Source of the DNA: Amphirosellinia nigrospora | Lineage: Eukaryota; Ascomycota; Sordariomycetes; Xylariales; Xylariaceae | DNA length: 64,000 nt | Direction: 5' to 3' | Assembly (NCBI GenBank): GCA_004123355.1 | Contig: SCHM01000001.1 | Location: 8,628,193 to 8,692,192, forward strand | In this document: positions 23,204 to 36,054 of the stretch, piece by piece | Layout: each line of letters opens with the position of its first letter | Position numbering within the stretch: the stretch's first letter is position 1 | Notes under the pieces: model-generated | Databases searched by the model: none | What the model was told of the DNA's origin: nothing | Seen by the model: the letters and a program-made list of their open reading frames with translations, nothing else | Position numbers and translations under genes: made by a program

Positions 23204-25770
23204 TCAAGATGAAGTGGATTCCACCTGAGTAGCATTGGTATCCTCCACGGGATTTTCGATGTAAGGAGGCGGATCTAAGGGAGCATCATTTTTCTCGGTC
23301 CAGACTTGCGCGAGCTCCTTTTCTATCTCTTCACGACGCTGTCTCCATTTTTCGACTTGGGATAACCTTTCGCGAAGTTCCTGTAGCTCTCGCTCGACTT
23401 GCATCTTTTCGCGTTCGGTTCCAATACGCTCAAACTCCCATTCATCGCCATTATCACCTAGACCGAGGGCAAGATTGAAGGTGTGGTACTTCTTGAGAGA
23501 GGCTCGGGTCGATATAGTGATCAAAGCTACACGCTATTAGTTTCTCATATCAACAACGCCTTTCGCATATGACTTACTTATGCCCTTCTCTTTACAGGTT
23601 TCGTATAAGAGTCCCTCCACATCACTAGATACTGCGCTTGTGCCTTCATCGATGATGGCGTATTGAGGTTCGTGGTAGAGCAATCGTGCGATACCAACTC
23701 TCTGCTTCTCGCCACCGCTGAGCACATCTTTCCATTCTTTCCGTGTATCCCACCCACCCTCACGATCAGGTAGATATCCAAGCTTAGCAGCATCAAGTGC
23801 TCGCTTCAAGTCATCTTCGCTCTTGCGCTTAAGCCGCATGTCAAGCTCTCCATCTGGATAGATGACCTGGTCACGGAGGGTACCGATACTTAGGTATGGT
23901 CGCTGAGGCAAAAACATGATACCATCTTCGCCGATTGATTTCGGTCGGCTAATTAATCCACGGTATACCGGCCAGAGCCCCGCAAGGACTCTTGCGATAG
24001 CACTCTTACCAATGCCATTGGGACCTGAAATCAATAAGTGTTCCCCTCGGCGGACGATCAGAGAGAGAGATTCGAGCAGCTCATCACCTCCTTGGGGCCA
24101 GAGGCCTGGCGCAACAATAGGCACATGCTCTAGTCGAACACCATCGAAGCCCCTTTGGATTGTTCCTTGAACGTCAGATAGTGAATAGAGCTCGTTGCCA
24201 CTGGCTCGGGGAAAATACGCATTGGCGTGTGCTCGATGAAGTGTGGAGATGAGAGTGTACACTCGACTTGTATATCCCGCCAACTCGGCGAGGTCCTTAA
24301 TCGAGTACATCATGCGGCCACCGGCATCTGCGAGAGACAGCATGAGGCGCTTGTTGGTAATGAAGTCCTTCATACGATTTCGTTCGCGGCCACCACTCTC
24401 GGCATTATCAAGCATCTCCATCGCCCCTCCCACGCCACCCCAGGCTGGGAGAAAGACTGGAGAGATGACAAGAGGTACCCGTATGCACTCCAGCTATATT
24501 TTAAAATAAAGTCCTCAAGGATGTTATAACGGATCTTGAGCATGTATATGCCCTCCATCCAATTCTTCAGCGATTTGAATTCCTTATTGAGAAATGTTTT
24601 CTCCATTTCGGCACCGCCGTAAAATGCAACTTCCTCAGCATTGGCTATTAGGCGAGCGTGTAAGCCTCTGAAGTCGCCTTCTTTGCGGCCTTCTACTGCC
24701 TTCAACTTTCCAAAAGGTGGAGATACTCTTCGGAGGATGCTTGCCGTAAGGAAGTAATTGCTCAGAAGACCAGTCAGAGCCAATGGGCCTAAAGAGCGAT
24801 ACAGCTGATAATTGAAGACGCAGAGATCCACAAATGGTTTACCGAGCGATGAATACAAGTTTGCGGCTGACGCACAGAAAAGAGTAAGGTCTTGAGTAAT
24901 GAATTGATCAGCACCTTGACCAACCCCACCGTCCAAGTTTGATAGTTTGTAATAGTTAAGATTGTCGTTGAGGTATAAATCGTGGATGTATCGTGTCAAT
25001 CGGGTGCGGAATGCAATCGACACCTTTGATTCGAGAAACTTGATCATTGAGTTGGTATAAGCGGCAAAGCCACCAAGTCCACACCACTATCCATAAAATT
25101 TAGTCAAGAAATGAGAATGAAGATTGACACCTTAGCTCACCTTGGCTATTCCCCAGAGAAACAATCGACCATTACCTGCGACCAAGTCACGAACGAGCTC
25201 ACCATCAAGACGCGCCACCACAAGCGAAAGATATGTGCGCAGCATTAGGAACACGCCATGACTAACTAGTAGCCCAGCCTCTTTACTCGTCCACCGAGGA
25301 ATCATGATGCTCATCAGACTCAAGAACTGATGAAGGAACGCGAGGTTCAAGCCAGGTTTTGTTTGCGCCGAAGGAACGGTTCCATCACCAAGCCCGGAAA
25401 CCTTGGGCGGATTTAGGAAGAGGCGTCGATGCGCCTCGAAAGTCAACGGTTTTGTCCGGTGAATGACGACTTTCGAGGTGCCATCCTTATAAGGAACGTA
25501 TATTGTTCGCGAACCATCCTTCCCCTGTAGCCACGAATTGGTGCGCACTAGCTTGCGACCTTGTTCCTTTTCTTGTTTCCTCCGCTTCCACCACCTCCGA
25601 CTCCCTTCGGCGCCAAAGACGATAGACAAAGCCAAGGCAAGGGTAGCAATCAGTTTTGTTCGGTGCGAAGTCCTCCGAACACGATCTTTCACGAGAGTCT
25701 TGTACTTGTCGATGAAAGCCATGAGGATGTCCTCCGACGCCGAATGGCGAAGGGTAGACTGCACCGCCAT
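23204..25770 (-). CDS. PXA1: Peroxisomal ABC subfamily D half transporter (PXA1-like)
   Basis: Introns at 25087-25140 and 23527-23577 give three exons. The amino-terminal membrane domain (FGAEGSRRWWKRRK, then LVARLDGELVRDLVAGNG) is followed by the ABC-D loop EEVAFYGGAEMEK. The nucleotide-binding domain has Walker A GPNGIGKSAIAR, signature LSGGEKQR, and Walker B with the D-subfamily form AIIDEGTSAVS. A carboxy-terminal coiled-coil (QVERELQELRERLSQVEKW) ends the protein. Such half transporters dimerise and carry very-long-chain acyl-CoA into peroxisomes for beta-oxidation. One base seems to be missing near 24460 (between SAYGYLLSSL and the expected PVFLPAWGG), which splits the gene into two overlapping frames. 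Choice of PXA1 over PXA2 rests on general resemblance only. Confidence 0.85.
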
Positions 25771-28042
25771 CCCGGCTGGCGCGTAACGTCAATTAGCAGA
25801 GGTCCAGTAGAAGAAACGACGTAGCCATCGGTAGCGCGAAGCCTGGCATAGTTATCGAGGCATAGGATGAAATGTGTGGGTTTGTGTCGCAGTCGGCTGG
25901 TGTAAGTCTGAGCAGTCGGTAGAGGAGTTGGGGAGGAATGGAACACGATACATCATAGCAGCAACCGTCCTTCCATGTGATCGGTCGCCTCGGTACGCTA
26001 TAAGCTCGTCATGCCGTCCAGGAGTGGAGCTCCAGCCACAGTTACCCCGGAATACTTAGGTACCTAGATAAGAAACTAAGCCACCAGTGTGCATTTGTGG
26101 CTAAGTTCTCCTTATTTCCGATTTTCATGTGCTTTTGCCCCGGACACGTGCCCCAGACCGTGTTACGTGTTAGCTTAAGTCTGGTTACATCCATGATATC
26201 TTCTTTAGCTATCCGGCCATAATGCGTGTCCGCGCATTGCCCAATATGGTCAAGCTTCCATGCATAAAGGAAGACGAAGATGCAGATGCACTTGGAGGAT
26301 GCGTCATGCTATAGAACAATCATTTGCTCAGTACCTGTGTAACCAGTTCCTGTTGAAGAATCATATTGCATTCTGGGGCACGCATCTACATTTCCTACAG
26401 TATTTTGCTTGCTGTTGGGACTGGGATGCCGTCTGCATACATACACTAAATAACCCTGGGCTCCGTCCAAGCGGTGCATCGGCGGCCAGTCCCACAGCCT
26501 GCCGTCACCGTCCGTCCTGCACGGCTAAGCGCCCACCCTGGTGGGCCGAGCCAATCGAAGAGAAGAGCCACATTGTCCGCATCTTACTCGCCAGCTCGTG
26601 GCTGCATTGGGGTGGATCGGTGTAAGGGCTAACTCCTTGCTTGTCCCGTTCAGCTTAAGACAGTCACAGCTCATCATACAGTATGGTGTATAACCTCCAT
26701 GCTGAATATCTATCGGGTAGATGGATGGTTCAAGCTGTGGATGGATAAACTCATTAACAAAAGTTCAAGTGCTCGTCAAATGAAATGATGTTGGCCAATT
26801 TGATAGGTAGCGTCACGAACTAGCCGAAGTATACTAGGTACTTAATGTAGCGGCATCTACCTGCTACTACCTAGATACCTAGAGGAAGTAGTGGGGTCCT
26901 TATTATCTAGGGTACCTATACTAAGACCTGGCATTTAAACATTGCACAGTACTACTCGGCATCGTCCCATCATGTGGAGAAGACAGTTAAAAATGAGGAG
27001 AAGCATCCAGACGGATGGATACTGTCTAGTATACGTGGTTGCGGTATAACCTCTGAAATGAAACCAGTCACGAGGTTGTACGGCTGACCGGTCGAACGAA
27101 CGAAAGATTAAGATGCCCAAGCTTAGGTACGTGGATGATGGAGATGAGGTGCTGGCTGGAGATTACAACAGCTCTAAAATGTGGGCACGGCCTCCTAGGT
27201 AATGAAATAGGGAACAAAGAATTTGATATTTTACGATAGTGTCGTGGGGTACAGTGGTTAAATTATGCTAACAGTTCATAGCAGAATTTAGTATCCCTTC
27301 CGGAGCTGACCCTGGCGTCGCATGCTACCCCCCTGAAGTGACATGGTTTTTAAGCAGTCTAACTGCTCGAGGCACTGATTTGGAGCCCCTAACCTGTTCC
27401 CAATCCCCCAATCACATCTGGGCCCCAGCGGACCTTCACCTCATTTAGGTACCTAGCAGATTAGGTAGGGGTGCTAGCGGCTTGCCCAGCGGCGGCCTTT
27501 TCCCTGACCTGCTCGAGCCTCCTTCCCCATCCCGTCCCCAGCCTTTTACAGCAGGCAAAGACCTCCTTTCGCGTTCATATTCAATCATCAGTCTCCTCGG
27601 ATCGCGAGAGCTTCCGTCGCATCACTGGGGCTCTTCGCATCCTCTCCTCGGTCGGATATTCCCAAGCGGTCAACAGGGCCATTGACCGCACTCCTGGGTG
27701 GTTGGGTAGCCAAGGTGTGTACGAACATTTACGATATTCACTTGTTGGAACTTGAGTTTGTGAATTTGTGAAGGGAGGCCGTTGTTGGCCTTCTTTGCGT
27801 GCGACCATCCAGCAGGCTTGTGGTGTGCGGGTGGTTAAACAAGCCTGTTTCAACCGTGTTCGCGCATGTCCACCACCAACTGCGATCAAGCTATCGTAGA
27901 CGCTTCTCCACCGCTTCCACATATTCTTGATGCTATCGCTACATCTGCCCACCATAAGTGCTACCAAGCATGCTTAACTTTCTATACACTTGTCTTGATT
28001 GATTATGCGACAAGATATTGATAGCTGACTCGCGGTTTCTAG
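25771..28042. other. Intergenic, 2.3 kb, divergent promoter region with possible first exon of PSR1 gene
   Basis: It separates the minus-strand ABC transporter from the plus-strand phosphatase. AGGTACCTAG-type motifs recur at 26056-26066, 26834-26885, 26911-26921 and 27445-27470. A short stretch ending near 27714 (QAVNRAIDRTPGWLGSQ, followed by GTGTGT) could be the first coding exon of the downstream phosphatase. The 121-codon frame at 26260-26625 is not recognisable. Confidence 0.4.
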
Positions 28043-29710
28043 CACGGAACGCCCAGCGTTGAGCGAACCCGCGTCTCCTGCCCCGCAGAGAATGTCCCGA
28101 GGTGTTCAACGGAACAGTCAGACAGAGCAGCGAGTTTCTTACGAGAAGGCTATGCTGCAGCCTGAGGATAATTCCAGCCCAAAGAATCGAGGTTACCTAA
28201 ACACGCCATCCCGCCCTTCATCCCAGAAGAAAGAGTCCTCGTCAAGCACCACAGGTCTTACCGGCACTCCTGCGAGCGAGTCTCAACATAGCACTAGCAG
28301 ACATTCGAGAGAGTCCAGAAACAGTATGTTGGGCCGACGTCGAAATGGTAGCGCTTCTACCACTCGCTCAGCTGTGGCAACGAACCCCACAAATACACCT
28401 GGCTCATCACAGCCCAACTCTCCAGCTGGGGTCCCACAAAGGCGGAAGAAGGGTGGCCTTCTTGCTCTACTTGGCTGTTGTGGCGTACCGGATAATGCAA
28501 ACGCCGCTGACGGTGGAGAGGAGCTCGCTCCTCACAAACTGGATAAAGTCCCCCAGCGACCGTTGACATCCAGCAGGAGAACTGTAACCCCGTCGGAACA
28601 AACAAGTGGCAGTAAACCACAAGTTTATGAGAAAGAGAAGGACCCCAAGCCCAGGGCGGGAACTCAACTCAGGAAGCCGCAAATCTGCAAACCGGGCCTC
28701 GCTATCTTCAACAGCAGATCGGCCAGTTGTTACTGAGCAAGAAGGCGAGCCTGCACAATCTACCCTTGTTGTTGCGCCTGGCCCAAGCATCACGGTTAAT
28801 CCTCCACTACCCGACAGCCATGACACTGATGTATCACAAGAGGAGGGCGTGGAATCAAGAGATGACGATGGTGATTCGGAAATGCCGGATGCCGATCCCG
28901 ATACACCGCCGCAAGTGAAGCTTCCCATAGTCGCTACCGAGGACAGTGCTCCAAAAACCGTTCCCCCGCCACCTCCACCGATAGCAAGCGAGGAACCTAT
29001 TACAGCCGAAGAAGAAAAGATTGCTGTGGTGGAACCAACGCCGCAACAGAAATTCCTTTTACCCCCTATCGAATCACGCTTCAAGGGTCGTAAATGTCTT
29101 GTCTTAGATCTTGATGAGACCCTCGTCCACAGCTCCTTTAAAGTGAGTCGGCTGTACCCACATGAAGCCTGTGCAGAAACTTACAATCTCCTAGATACTA
29201 CACCAAGCCGATTTCACAATACCCGTTGAAATTGAAGGGAACTACCACAACGTTTACGTGATCAAACGGCCTGGAGTAGACCAGTTCATGAAGCGTGTCG
29301 GTGAACTTTACGAAGTCGTTGTTTTTACGGCGTCGGTATCTAAGGTTTGTGCGACATCCATCACCCTTGATCATTATATCTAACCACGAGTGATTTAGTA
29401 TGGAGATCCGTTGCTGGACCAGCTTGATATTCATAAAGTCGTTCACCACAGATTGTTCCGCGAGAGCTGCTACAATCATCAGGGTAACTACGTGAAGGAT
29501 CTCTCGCAGATTGGGCGTGATCTCAAGGATACAATCATCATTGACAATTCGCCTACATCTTATATCTTCCACCCTCAACACGCCGTTCCCATTAGCAGTT
29601 GGTTCTCGGACGCACACGACAACGAGCTGTTAGACTTAATACCTGTTCTCGAAGACTTGGCTGCATCTAATGTTCAGGATGTTAGTCTGGTCCTCGATGT
29701 CACTCTTTGA
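28043..29710 (+). CDS. Psr1-type FCP1/SCP-domain phosphatase
   Basis: A long Ser/Pro-rich amino region ([31 protein letters not shown], cited here as two parts: [15 protein letters not shown] and [11 protein letters not shown]) precedes an FCP1/SCP catalytic domain. The aspartyl-phosphatase motif [12 protein letters not shown] carries the DxDxT signature, followed by [17 protein letters not shown] and [16 protein letters not shown]. Introns lie at 29143-29194 and 29345-29398 and splice the domain perfectly (SSFK-ILHQADF; SVSK-YGDPL). Yeast Psr1/Psr2 are plasma-membrane phosphatases acting in the general and sodium stress responses; the Cys-Cys patch may be a palmitoylation site. Between 28640 and 28690 the frame shifts by one base from the Ser-rich part to [15 protein letters not shown]. 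The first exon is probably upstream (around 27640-27714), so the start is unresolved. Confidence 0.85.
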
Positions 29711-31355
29711 GCGTAGGCTCTCGGTCTTTTTCTTGCACACTCACACACAACACATCACAAACACTTGTTATCATAGCGGAAGGCGTTCTCGGCTTTGACC
29801 ACATTGAAACTTGGTGTAGATGTACTGTTTAATACTATATAAAAGAGGCGGACTGTGTCAACCAATTCTAGAGTTCCCAACCCTACATAAGAGACGGTGG
29901 ACTCCATATAGCCCTTGACTGTGGCCGGGATCTCCTGTATCGGCGAAATGCAAAAAGAAGATACTGAGGCAACTTCTAGAAAGGCCACCAAACTCGGGCA
30001 TCATTGGCAGGTTTCCAAGCATGGTTCCGGAGACGATTATCCAAACTCTGCACCTTTGAGACGGATGGCAAGCGACGGCATTGCTCATATACAGTCTAGC
30101 GATGAATCTCGTAGGGGGCTTCAGGGTGGTTGCACAGCTGTCTTGTTCTTTGGTTTTTTTTTCTTGGTTTTTTTTTTTTTGTTGTTATGTCCATTCCTTA
30201 TTCCCCGTACCTTTTTCTTCTAACCGCGGCTGCAATTTATTCTTCACAAATACGCACATATACGCAGCGATAAGGACAGACGCTGAGCGTTGCCAGAGGT
30301 GCGCAGGCAGCCGGGCGCCAACGAGAAGGTGGAAGCATAGCTGAGAGCACATGATCAGCGTCAGATTCGAGCGTGTAGTCTCGTGGAGCATGATGTCGCC
30401 TTGCTAGAGGGCAGGAAAGCCAACCCAAATCAAGCGCAAGCATATAAGGCCAGGAAGCGCACTGGGTGAGGGAAGGACATAAGTCTAGATCAATACGAGG
30501 GCTTTTTCCGAGCTCAGGCGCCCAGCGTGAACAAGTCTTATAAATTGATATTCAGCGTTGATCAGGATACCCAAATCCACTGTCCGAGTCCACATTTTCT
30601 GGTCTTTGCGATCGCCTTATAGTCGTAGTACCTAACCTGTATATGACCAGCCTAATATTGAAAGCGGTGGCTCGTGTTATCAAATATCTGATACAGTCCG
30701 ATCAGTACTGTCAACAGCTGTGTTCGCTGCCTAATATTTTAGGGATTTTGGAATTCCGAGCAATGCCTTTTTTGCATCTAATCACTATAATTACCCAAAT
30801 AAAGCAATAAATATCCTACGTACCCTAAAGACATCCCAGGAAGTACTTCATTGTTTGAAACTAGTAGGCTCTTTCTTCAGATACTTTGGTGCCTACTGAA
30901 AACTTAGATACCTGAGTTATTTGTTCTACCTGATCTATACGCATGCAAATGAATATTGAAGAGATTACCTACCTAGGTAATGAGCTTTGTAGAACTCATG
31001 GTCATGGCCTAGGTAGACATGCAAGGGATGGGTCCTTGAGCACATGGACCCGCCCACCTGAGCGGAGCAAGCCGGAAGTCGGATGATCAATGCTCCGCTA
31101 AAACGCTAGCTCGTTCCATCCAACAGCTGCTTCCCTTTCGTGCCAAGCATTCCATTATCTAGTCTAGATCAGGTGGTCTTGCCGCGCATGGCTTTTCAAA
31201 GACGCATCTGATCTTCAACTCCTACCATCGGCACAAGTAGCATCACGGAAGATTGATATCGATCCTCGTTTGTTCGTTCCCTCGCTTTCCTCGCCCACTA
31301 TCCTTGCTACGCCCTACCCTACGTCTATATCCACGCAGCGGCTATACCCCGAGGG
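29711..31355. other. Intergenic, 1.6 kb
   Basis: It holds the phosphatase 3' flank and the COX24 promoter. T-rich tracts occur at 30156-30182. TACCTAGGTA-like palindromes occur at 30967-30977 and 31008-31016. No gene is recognised. Confidence 0.5.
30156..30182. repeat. T-rich homopolymer tracts
   Basis: Runs of 9 and about 14 T residues separated by CTTGG. Confidence 0.7.
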
Positions 31356-32486
31356 ATGATGCTTCCCTCAGCGGTGCGGCGGATCGCCACCGTCGCACCC
31401 CAGTCACCTCTGTTGTCGGCCTTCACACCCGCTCGAGCAACCGCTGCGCTCACCCTCAATAGCAGTCCCAGATGCGCCCAGCGAAGGCGATACTCGTCGT
31501 CGAAGCCATCCAGCCCTAATGATTCCTCGAAGGGTTTACCAGCCGGCCAGGTGGCCGCAAGCCCAGCGCAGTCCTCCAAGCAAGGCGGCGAGAAGCGGAA
31601 ACGCAAGGCCAAGGACTCAAGTCCACAACAGAAACTCCCGAGTGTCCCGAGCACACAAGATGTGCCGCAAGAGGGTATGAAGCTCTCGTTTATAGACACC
31701 GTATCATGTTTGGCTCGTTGGATGCTAATTCCGGTCGTCTAGCTTTCGCCCTGGCCACCTTCTTCTCGCTCCACCGGCCCATCTCCGTAACACACAGCTT
31801 TCCCAAGACGATAACAGACGATGCCTTTGCGCAGATCTTCGCCACACGCACGAAATCCGCCGCACACAATAAAGTCATGTCCACGCTGGCCCGGACCGTC
31901 GACCAACTTGAGCAGCCTGTGCAAGGACTGAACATGGGAACACAGCATGCGGCCGACACTGCTGCTTCCTACGAGGGAAACGGCGAACCCATGCAACAAA
32001 TTAGCGTGAGGCATCCAGACGGCACCGAATCCAGCCTCTTCGTGCAAGTGGACCACATGTCTGGTCAATTTCTCCCCTTCCACCCGCCCCGATACCGGCA
32101 GTGAGGCCGAAGCTTCACCCAAGAATGCAGGAATGGCTGTATCGGAAGAAGAGATGGCATTGAAACAGGAGCCTCAGACTCGCATCTATAAGGCCATGTT
32201 TACGCTCGAGGAGACGATCGACGAGGCCGGTAATACTCGCATTGTGGCACACACCCCAACACTTATCGAAGATAACGCAGAGGATGCTGGCTCAATCAAT
32301 CAACCCCGCTTGAGGAACGGGCGCCCGGCTTTGCGTGAGATTAGGCGTGAGCGTGTCCGCGGCCAGGCCAACGGTATGCTCGCCATCAGCGTCAAGCGCC
32401 AACGGAGGCTCAAGATGAAGAAGCAGAAGTACAAGAAGTTGATGAAACGGACACGCAATGAGCGCCGAAAGCTAGATCGTGTCTAA
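31356..32486 (+). CDS. COX24: Mitochondrial COX24/mS38 protein, frame-interrupted
   Basis: The carboxy terminus (ISVKRQRRLKMKKQKYKKLM, then RTRNERRK) is the highly basic COX24/mS38 domain (formerly DUF1713). In yeast it acts in mitochondrial mRNA processing and COX1 translation and is a small-subunit ribosomal protein. The amino terminus (MMLPSAVRRIATVAPQSPLL, rich in Arg/Ser/Ala) fits a mitochondrial targeting sequence. The reading shifts near 31705 (one-base loss after SFIDTVS, continuing MFGSLDANSGRLAFALATFF) and near 32087 in the CCCC run (one-base gain, continuing DTGSEAEASPKNAG). No intron fits either place. Confidence 0.8.
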
Positions 32487-33006
32487 CGCGGTGCTCATGC
32501 TGGCCAATCAATGCCGGGGGAGTCCCTCAGTGTGCGTTGTGATATTTCTGTACATAGCCATTGCTCTCTCAGAAAGGAGACGAGCACATGCCGCGTGTTT
32601 CTCTATTAGTTCCCTCGCTACGAGTGGGGTTATCTACGGTCCTAACCGAGAGGTGTAAGAGAGGTTACCATATAATGGAGGAAGACGAGGTTTCTCCTTT
32701 GTTTGAGGCATTATCGCATCGTCTGCTTCCGCATTTTTTTTTTTAAAGGGAAACAGGAGCAGATATGGATCCATAGACAGTGGTTATGCTGGTGCCAATA
32801 ATGCTCGAGCATAGCTACAAACCTCCAATCAACAATCTCAATCTTGCACATCATATGGAGTTTTCCAATTTCTACTTCCCTCTAATATGTGTCATGATAT
32901 TTTCCTAACGAGGAGTAGAGAACTTATCAAGTAAATATACAAGATAGTTTTACCATCTGTCTATATACAAACATCAGACTCCCAGAGCGGCTGGCACCCT
33001 TATAAG
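32487..33006. other. Intergenic, convergent 3' flanks
   Basis: Between convergent COX24 and ureohydrolase genes; a T10 run near 32736. Nothing else is visible. Confidence 0.5.
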
Positions 33007-34890
33007 TTATCCAGATTCCCGATCGGCTAGAGACTTGACCGGAGTCGCGATCATCAGCTCGAGAAACGACCATACTATCTCAGCAGCGGCTAGCGTCGTA
33101 GTCTCACCACGCGTATCATACGCTGGCGATACCTCGACCACGTCTGCGCCGACAATTTCGAGCCCAGTGAGTCCGTCGAGAATCGCGAGAAGCTCGCGTG
33201 TCGACCAACCTCCAGGTTCAGATGTTCCCGTTGCTTTTGTGGGTGAAAAAGAATATGTTAGCATATATGGATCTCTGCTTTCGAATACACACAGCGCAAG
33301 TATAAGTGACGTTTTGAGGTTAAGGGGGCCGGCCAGGTGAACTCTGAACACACTAGCTGTGGTCGCAACAGGGAGAAAAGGAGGGGAAGAGACTGATAGT
33401 GTGAGACGACATACCAGGAGCAAATGCGGGGTCCAACACGTCGATGTCCACGCTGATGTACACGGGTCCCGTCACGCGATCACGGATCCGTGACACGAGC
33501 CCCGAAACCCCGAGGCGGTCGAGGTCTCGCGCTGTTAGGTACGCGAAGCCGCAACGTTCGTCGTTCCGGATGTCGCCCTTCGCGCTCGCTAGCGGCGCTC
33601 GGATCCCGGCATGGATCGAGCTGTTGAGGATCAAGCCCTGGGATGGAAGTTAATAATTTGGAACTGCACTGCTTCGTGGGGCGGCAAGTGGTATGATCCG
33701 GCTGAGAAGGGAAATACAAGGTACCTCTTCATGCGCGATGTGTAGGAATGTGCCGTGGTTAAGACCTCTATAAACACGTGAGTGAGTGGGTGAGCCCGGG
33801 GTTTGTGTCGTGGGGTGCTCGCAGGGCCTTACGCGTAGTCGGATATCCCACCGCCTGAAAATTATGAGCTTGTGTCATGATGAGTTGATGGGTTCGAGGG
33901 ACCTACCGAGAACTTGCGGATCCCAAGTATCTAGCCCGTTCATCAGTTTGAGGCGTCCTTTTGCAACTAGAGTTGGTAAGCCAGGAGGTTACTGACTCAC
34001 CTAAGTGGCTATCAAAGTGGATGACGGAAACCTGTCCCCAATGCTTGTGCACCGACCGGAGCGCCGGCAGCGTCGTCGTGTGGTCCCCGCCGAGCGTGAT
34101 GATCCTCGGAGTTGAGGAGTAGCTCTGGTTGGCAGCTTTTCTGCCCGACACGACCTGGGGAAAGGCGGGTGAGCAGTGCATTCAGACGGGATTTGCAAAA
34201 TTCGGTGAGGGCTTCGGGGTTATAGCTGAAGAGACTCCTTTGCATACGTACCTTGTGACCCTTGGTCAGTTGGGCGAGCGCGTAGTTGTTATCCAGAAAC
34301 GTGAGGGGCACGTCACCGCAGTCTACGACGTTGGCCCATGACTTGAGCGCATTTTCGCCTATGGCTTTATCAGCGCGTTTTCTTTATTCATCTACCTTTG
34401 ACACTAAATTTCAGCGACATGAGAGAAAAGTTGACGGACCTGTGTATACACTCCAGGCGAAATCCGCATATTTCCTCTCGCTGCCTGCCCGGATGCCTCG
34501 AGGGCCAAAGCGAGCCCCTGGTCGAGCTGTAACGCCCTGTTAAATTTTATCAACACTATTCCCATCTCTTTCTTATAAAGTTCCTTGGGCGAGAGGTGGC
34601 ATGTTGACTACTAACCGTATCAAAAGGCGCACCCAGAATAGCAATATCGTACTTGTTATTGCTCTCCGCCTCCGCATCTGAAAAACAGTTGACGTAGGGA
34701 TGTTGGCGTATGTCGTCAGCCCGTTGAACTGGCTTCCATGCAGGATATCGACGTCGTCCTCGCTCGGTCCGCCTAGCGGCTTCTGTGACGTCGAGAGATA
34801 GCCCGGCGTGTGAGGGAACTGCCAACCGGCTTGAGCCTGAGAGGCACCAAGTAAGGCCGTCCCGAATATTTGAAACACCCCTGACTTCAT
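33007..34890 (-). CDS. Secreted agmatinase-like ureohydrolase
   Basis: The arginase/agmatinase fold is clear: [26 protein letters not shown] and [13 protein letters not shown] supply the binuclear manganese ligands (H in GGDH; D and H residues of DSHLDTW; D residues of DIDVLDP). The family hydrolyses guanidino compounds such as agmatine or guanidinobutyrate to urea plus an amine. A signal peptide-like start ([21 protein letters not shown]) suggests entry to the secretory pathway, as in one clade of fungal agmatinases. The gene has many introns; junctions such as [46 protein letters not shown] and [14 protein letters not shown] read well. One base appears missing near 34696 (YANIP, then [19 protein letters not shown]). 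Exact substrate is unknown. Confidence 0.85.
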
Positions 34891-36054
34891 TTTCCAATTC
34901 CTACGAGAATCCGGCCCCAGGAACTGGAAATGGCTCTCAACCACGAAAGAGAAGAAAGTGATCGTGACAATTGGTGAAGAATTAGCTCCAAGTACCTAGA
35001 GCTTTGATAAGACACAGTCTAAACCTATATCGGCAATTTTCTATGTCATCATTATCCTCAACTTACCTAACTCGGAATCCTCACGGGAAAAAAAAGATAT
35101 CCGGAATTCTACCTTCGGTTAGGTATTATGAGCAAAGATTTTGATGTTGTAGTGATGATGTTTAGTTTTTTTAGTGATACATACGTGACACGAACCTCAA
35201 GGGATGCAACCTTTGTTACACCCGTAATTCCTCTCGTATAACCAATTATCTCGTCAAACAATTAAAAATTGAAATTTGTTGTTGGAATCAAGGCCTGGGT
35301 TAGTCGCAGCAACAATCTAGTATGAAGCTTTAATGTAAGTGCTTATATCTACGTTTTTGTTGTGTGTGCTGAATCGTGTAACTGAGCCCTGTGTTGTGCT
35401 ACTCTGTGATGGCCAAGCTATTGTACCTAAGGCTTAAGACATTTCCGACGCGGTACAATCGAAGCCAGAATCAAGCGCCATAACAGGTATTCTTCATTTG
35501 ACCGGCTCATACCTAGGTAGTTGAGAAACTCTACGGTCGTTCATAAAGCTAATACATCGTTGCCAATATCGGGCCTTTCTTTGAGATATCGGTGAGATCT
35601 ATGCACACCTATTTCAGGAGGTAGGTTGTGTTGTTAAACGCTCGATAAATAGGCATCACTTAAAAGACGAGGTATCTGGACTCGACAGCGCCTTTAATAA
35701 GTAATAATATCGGCCCTTATAGATTAGGCCACGGCACGGTCGAGCAAGTAGGTTCGATGTAAATAGTTTGTATGGCACCTTCAGTAAGTAGATGCGCAGG
35801 TGCTTGTCAAGTGTTACCTCCGCAATCTTGGTGTGATACCTTCTGTTCGCTTCGTAGCTAATCATAACTTTATCCTTGTGCTAGATGTCTCCGAGTTTGT
35901 TTTCTCCGATACCCGTGCCTCAAGTTACTCGAATCTTCTACATCCTTGTATCTCGTCATTCACTATATTTACTTCGAGTTATGCCCTTATCAAACAGCGT
36001 AGACTTAAAGTTAGATCTTGGTAGTCTCGGTAAAGAACCGCCCCCGACGCCATT
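34891..36054. other. Intergenic divergent promoter region
   Basis: AT-rich, with a TACCTAGGTAG palindrome at 35511-35521. Divergent ureohydrolase and DUF3176 loci share it. No gene seen. Confidence 0.5.
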
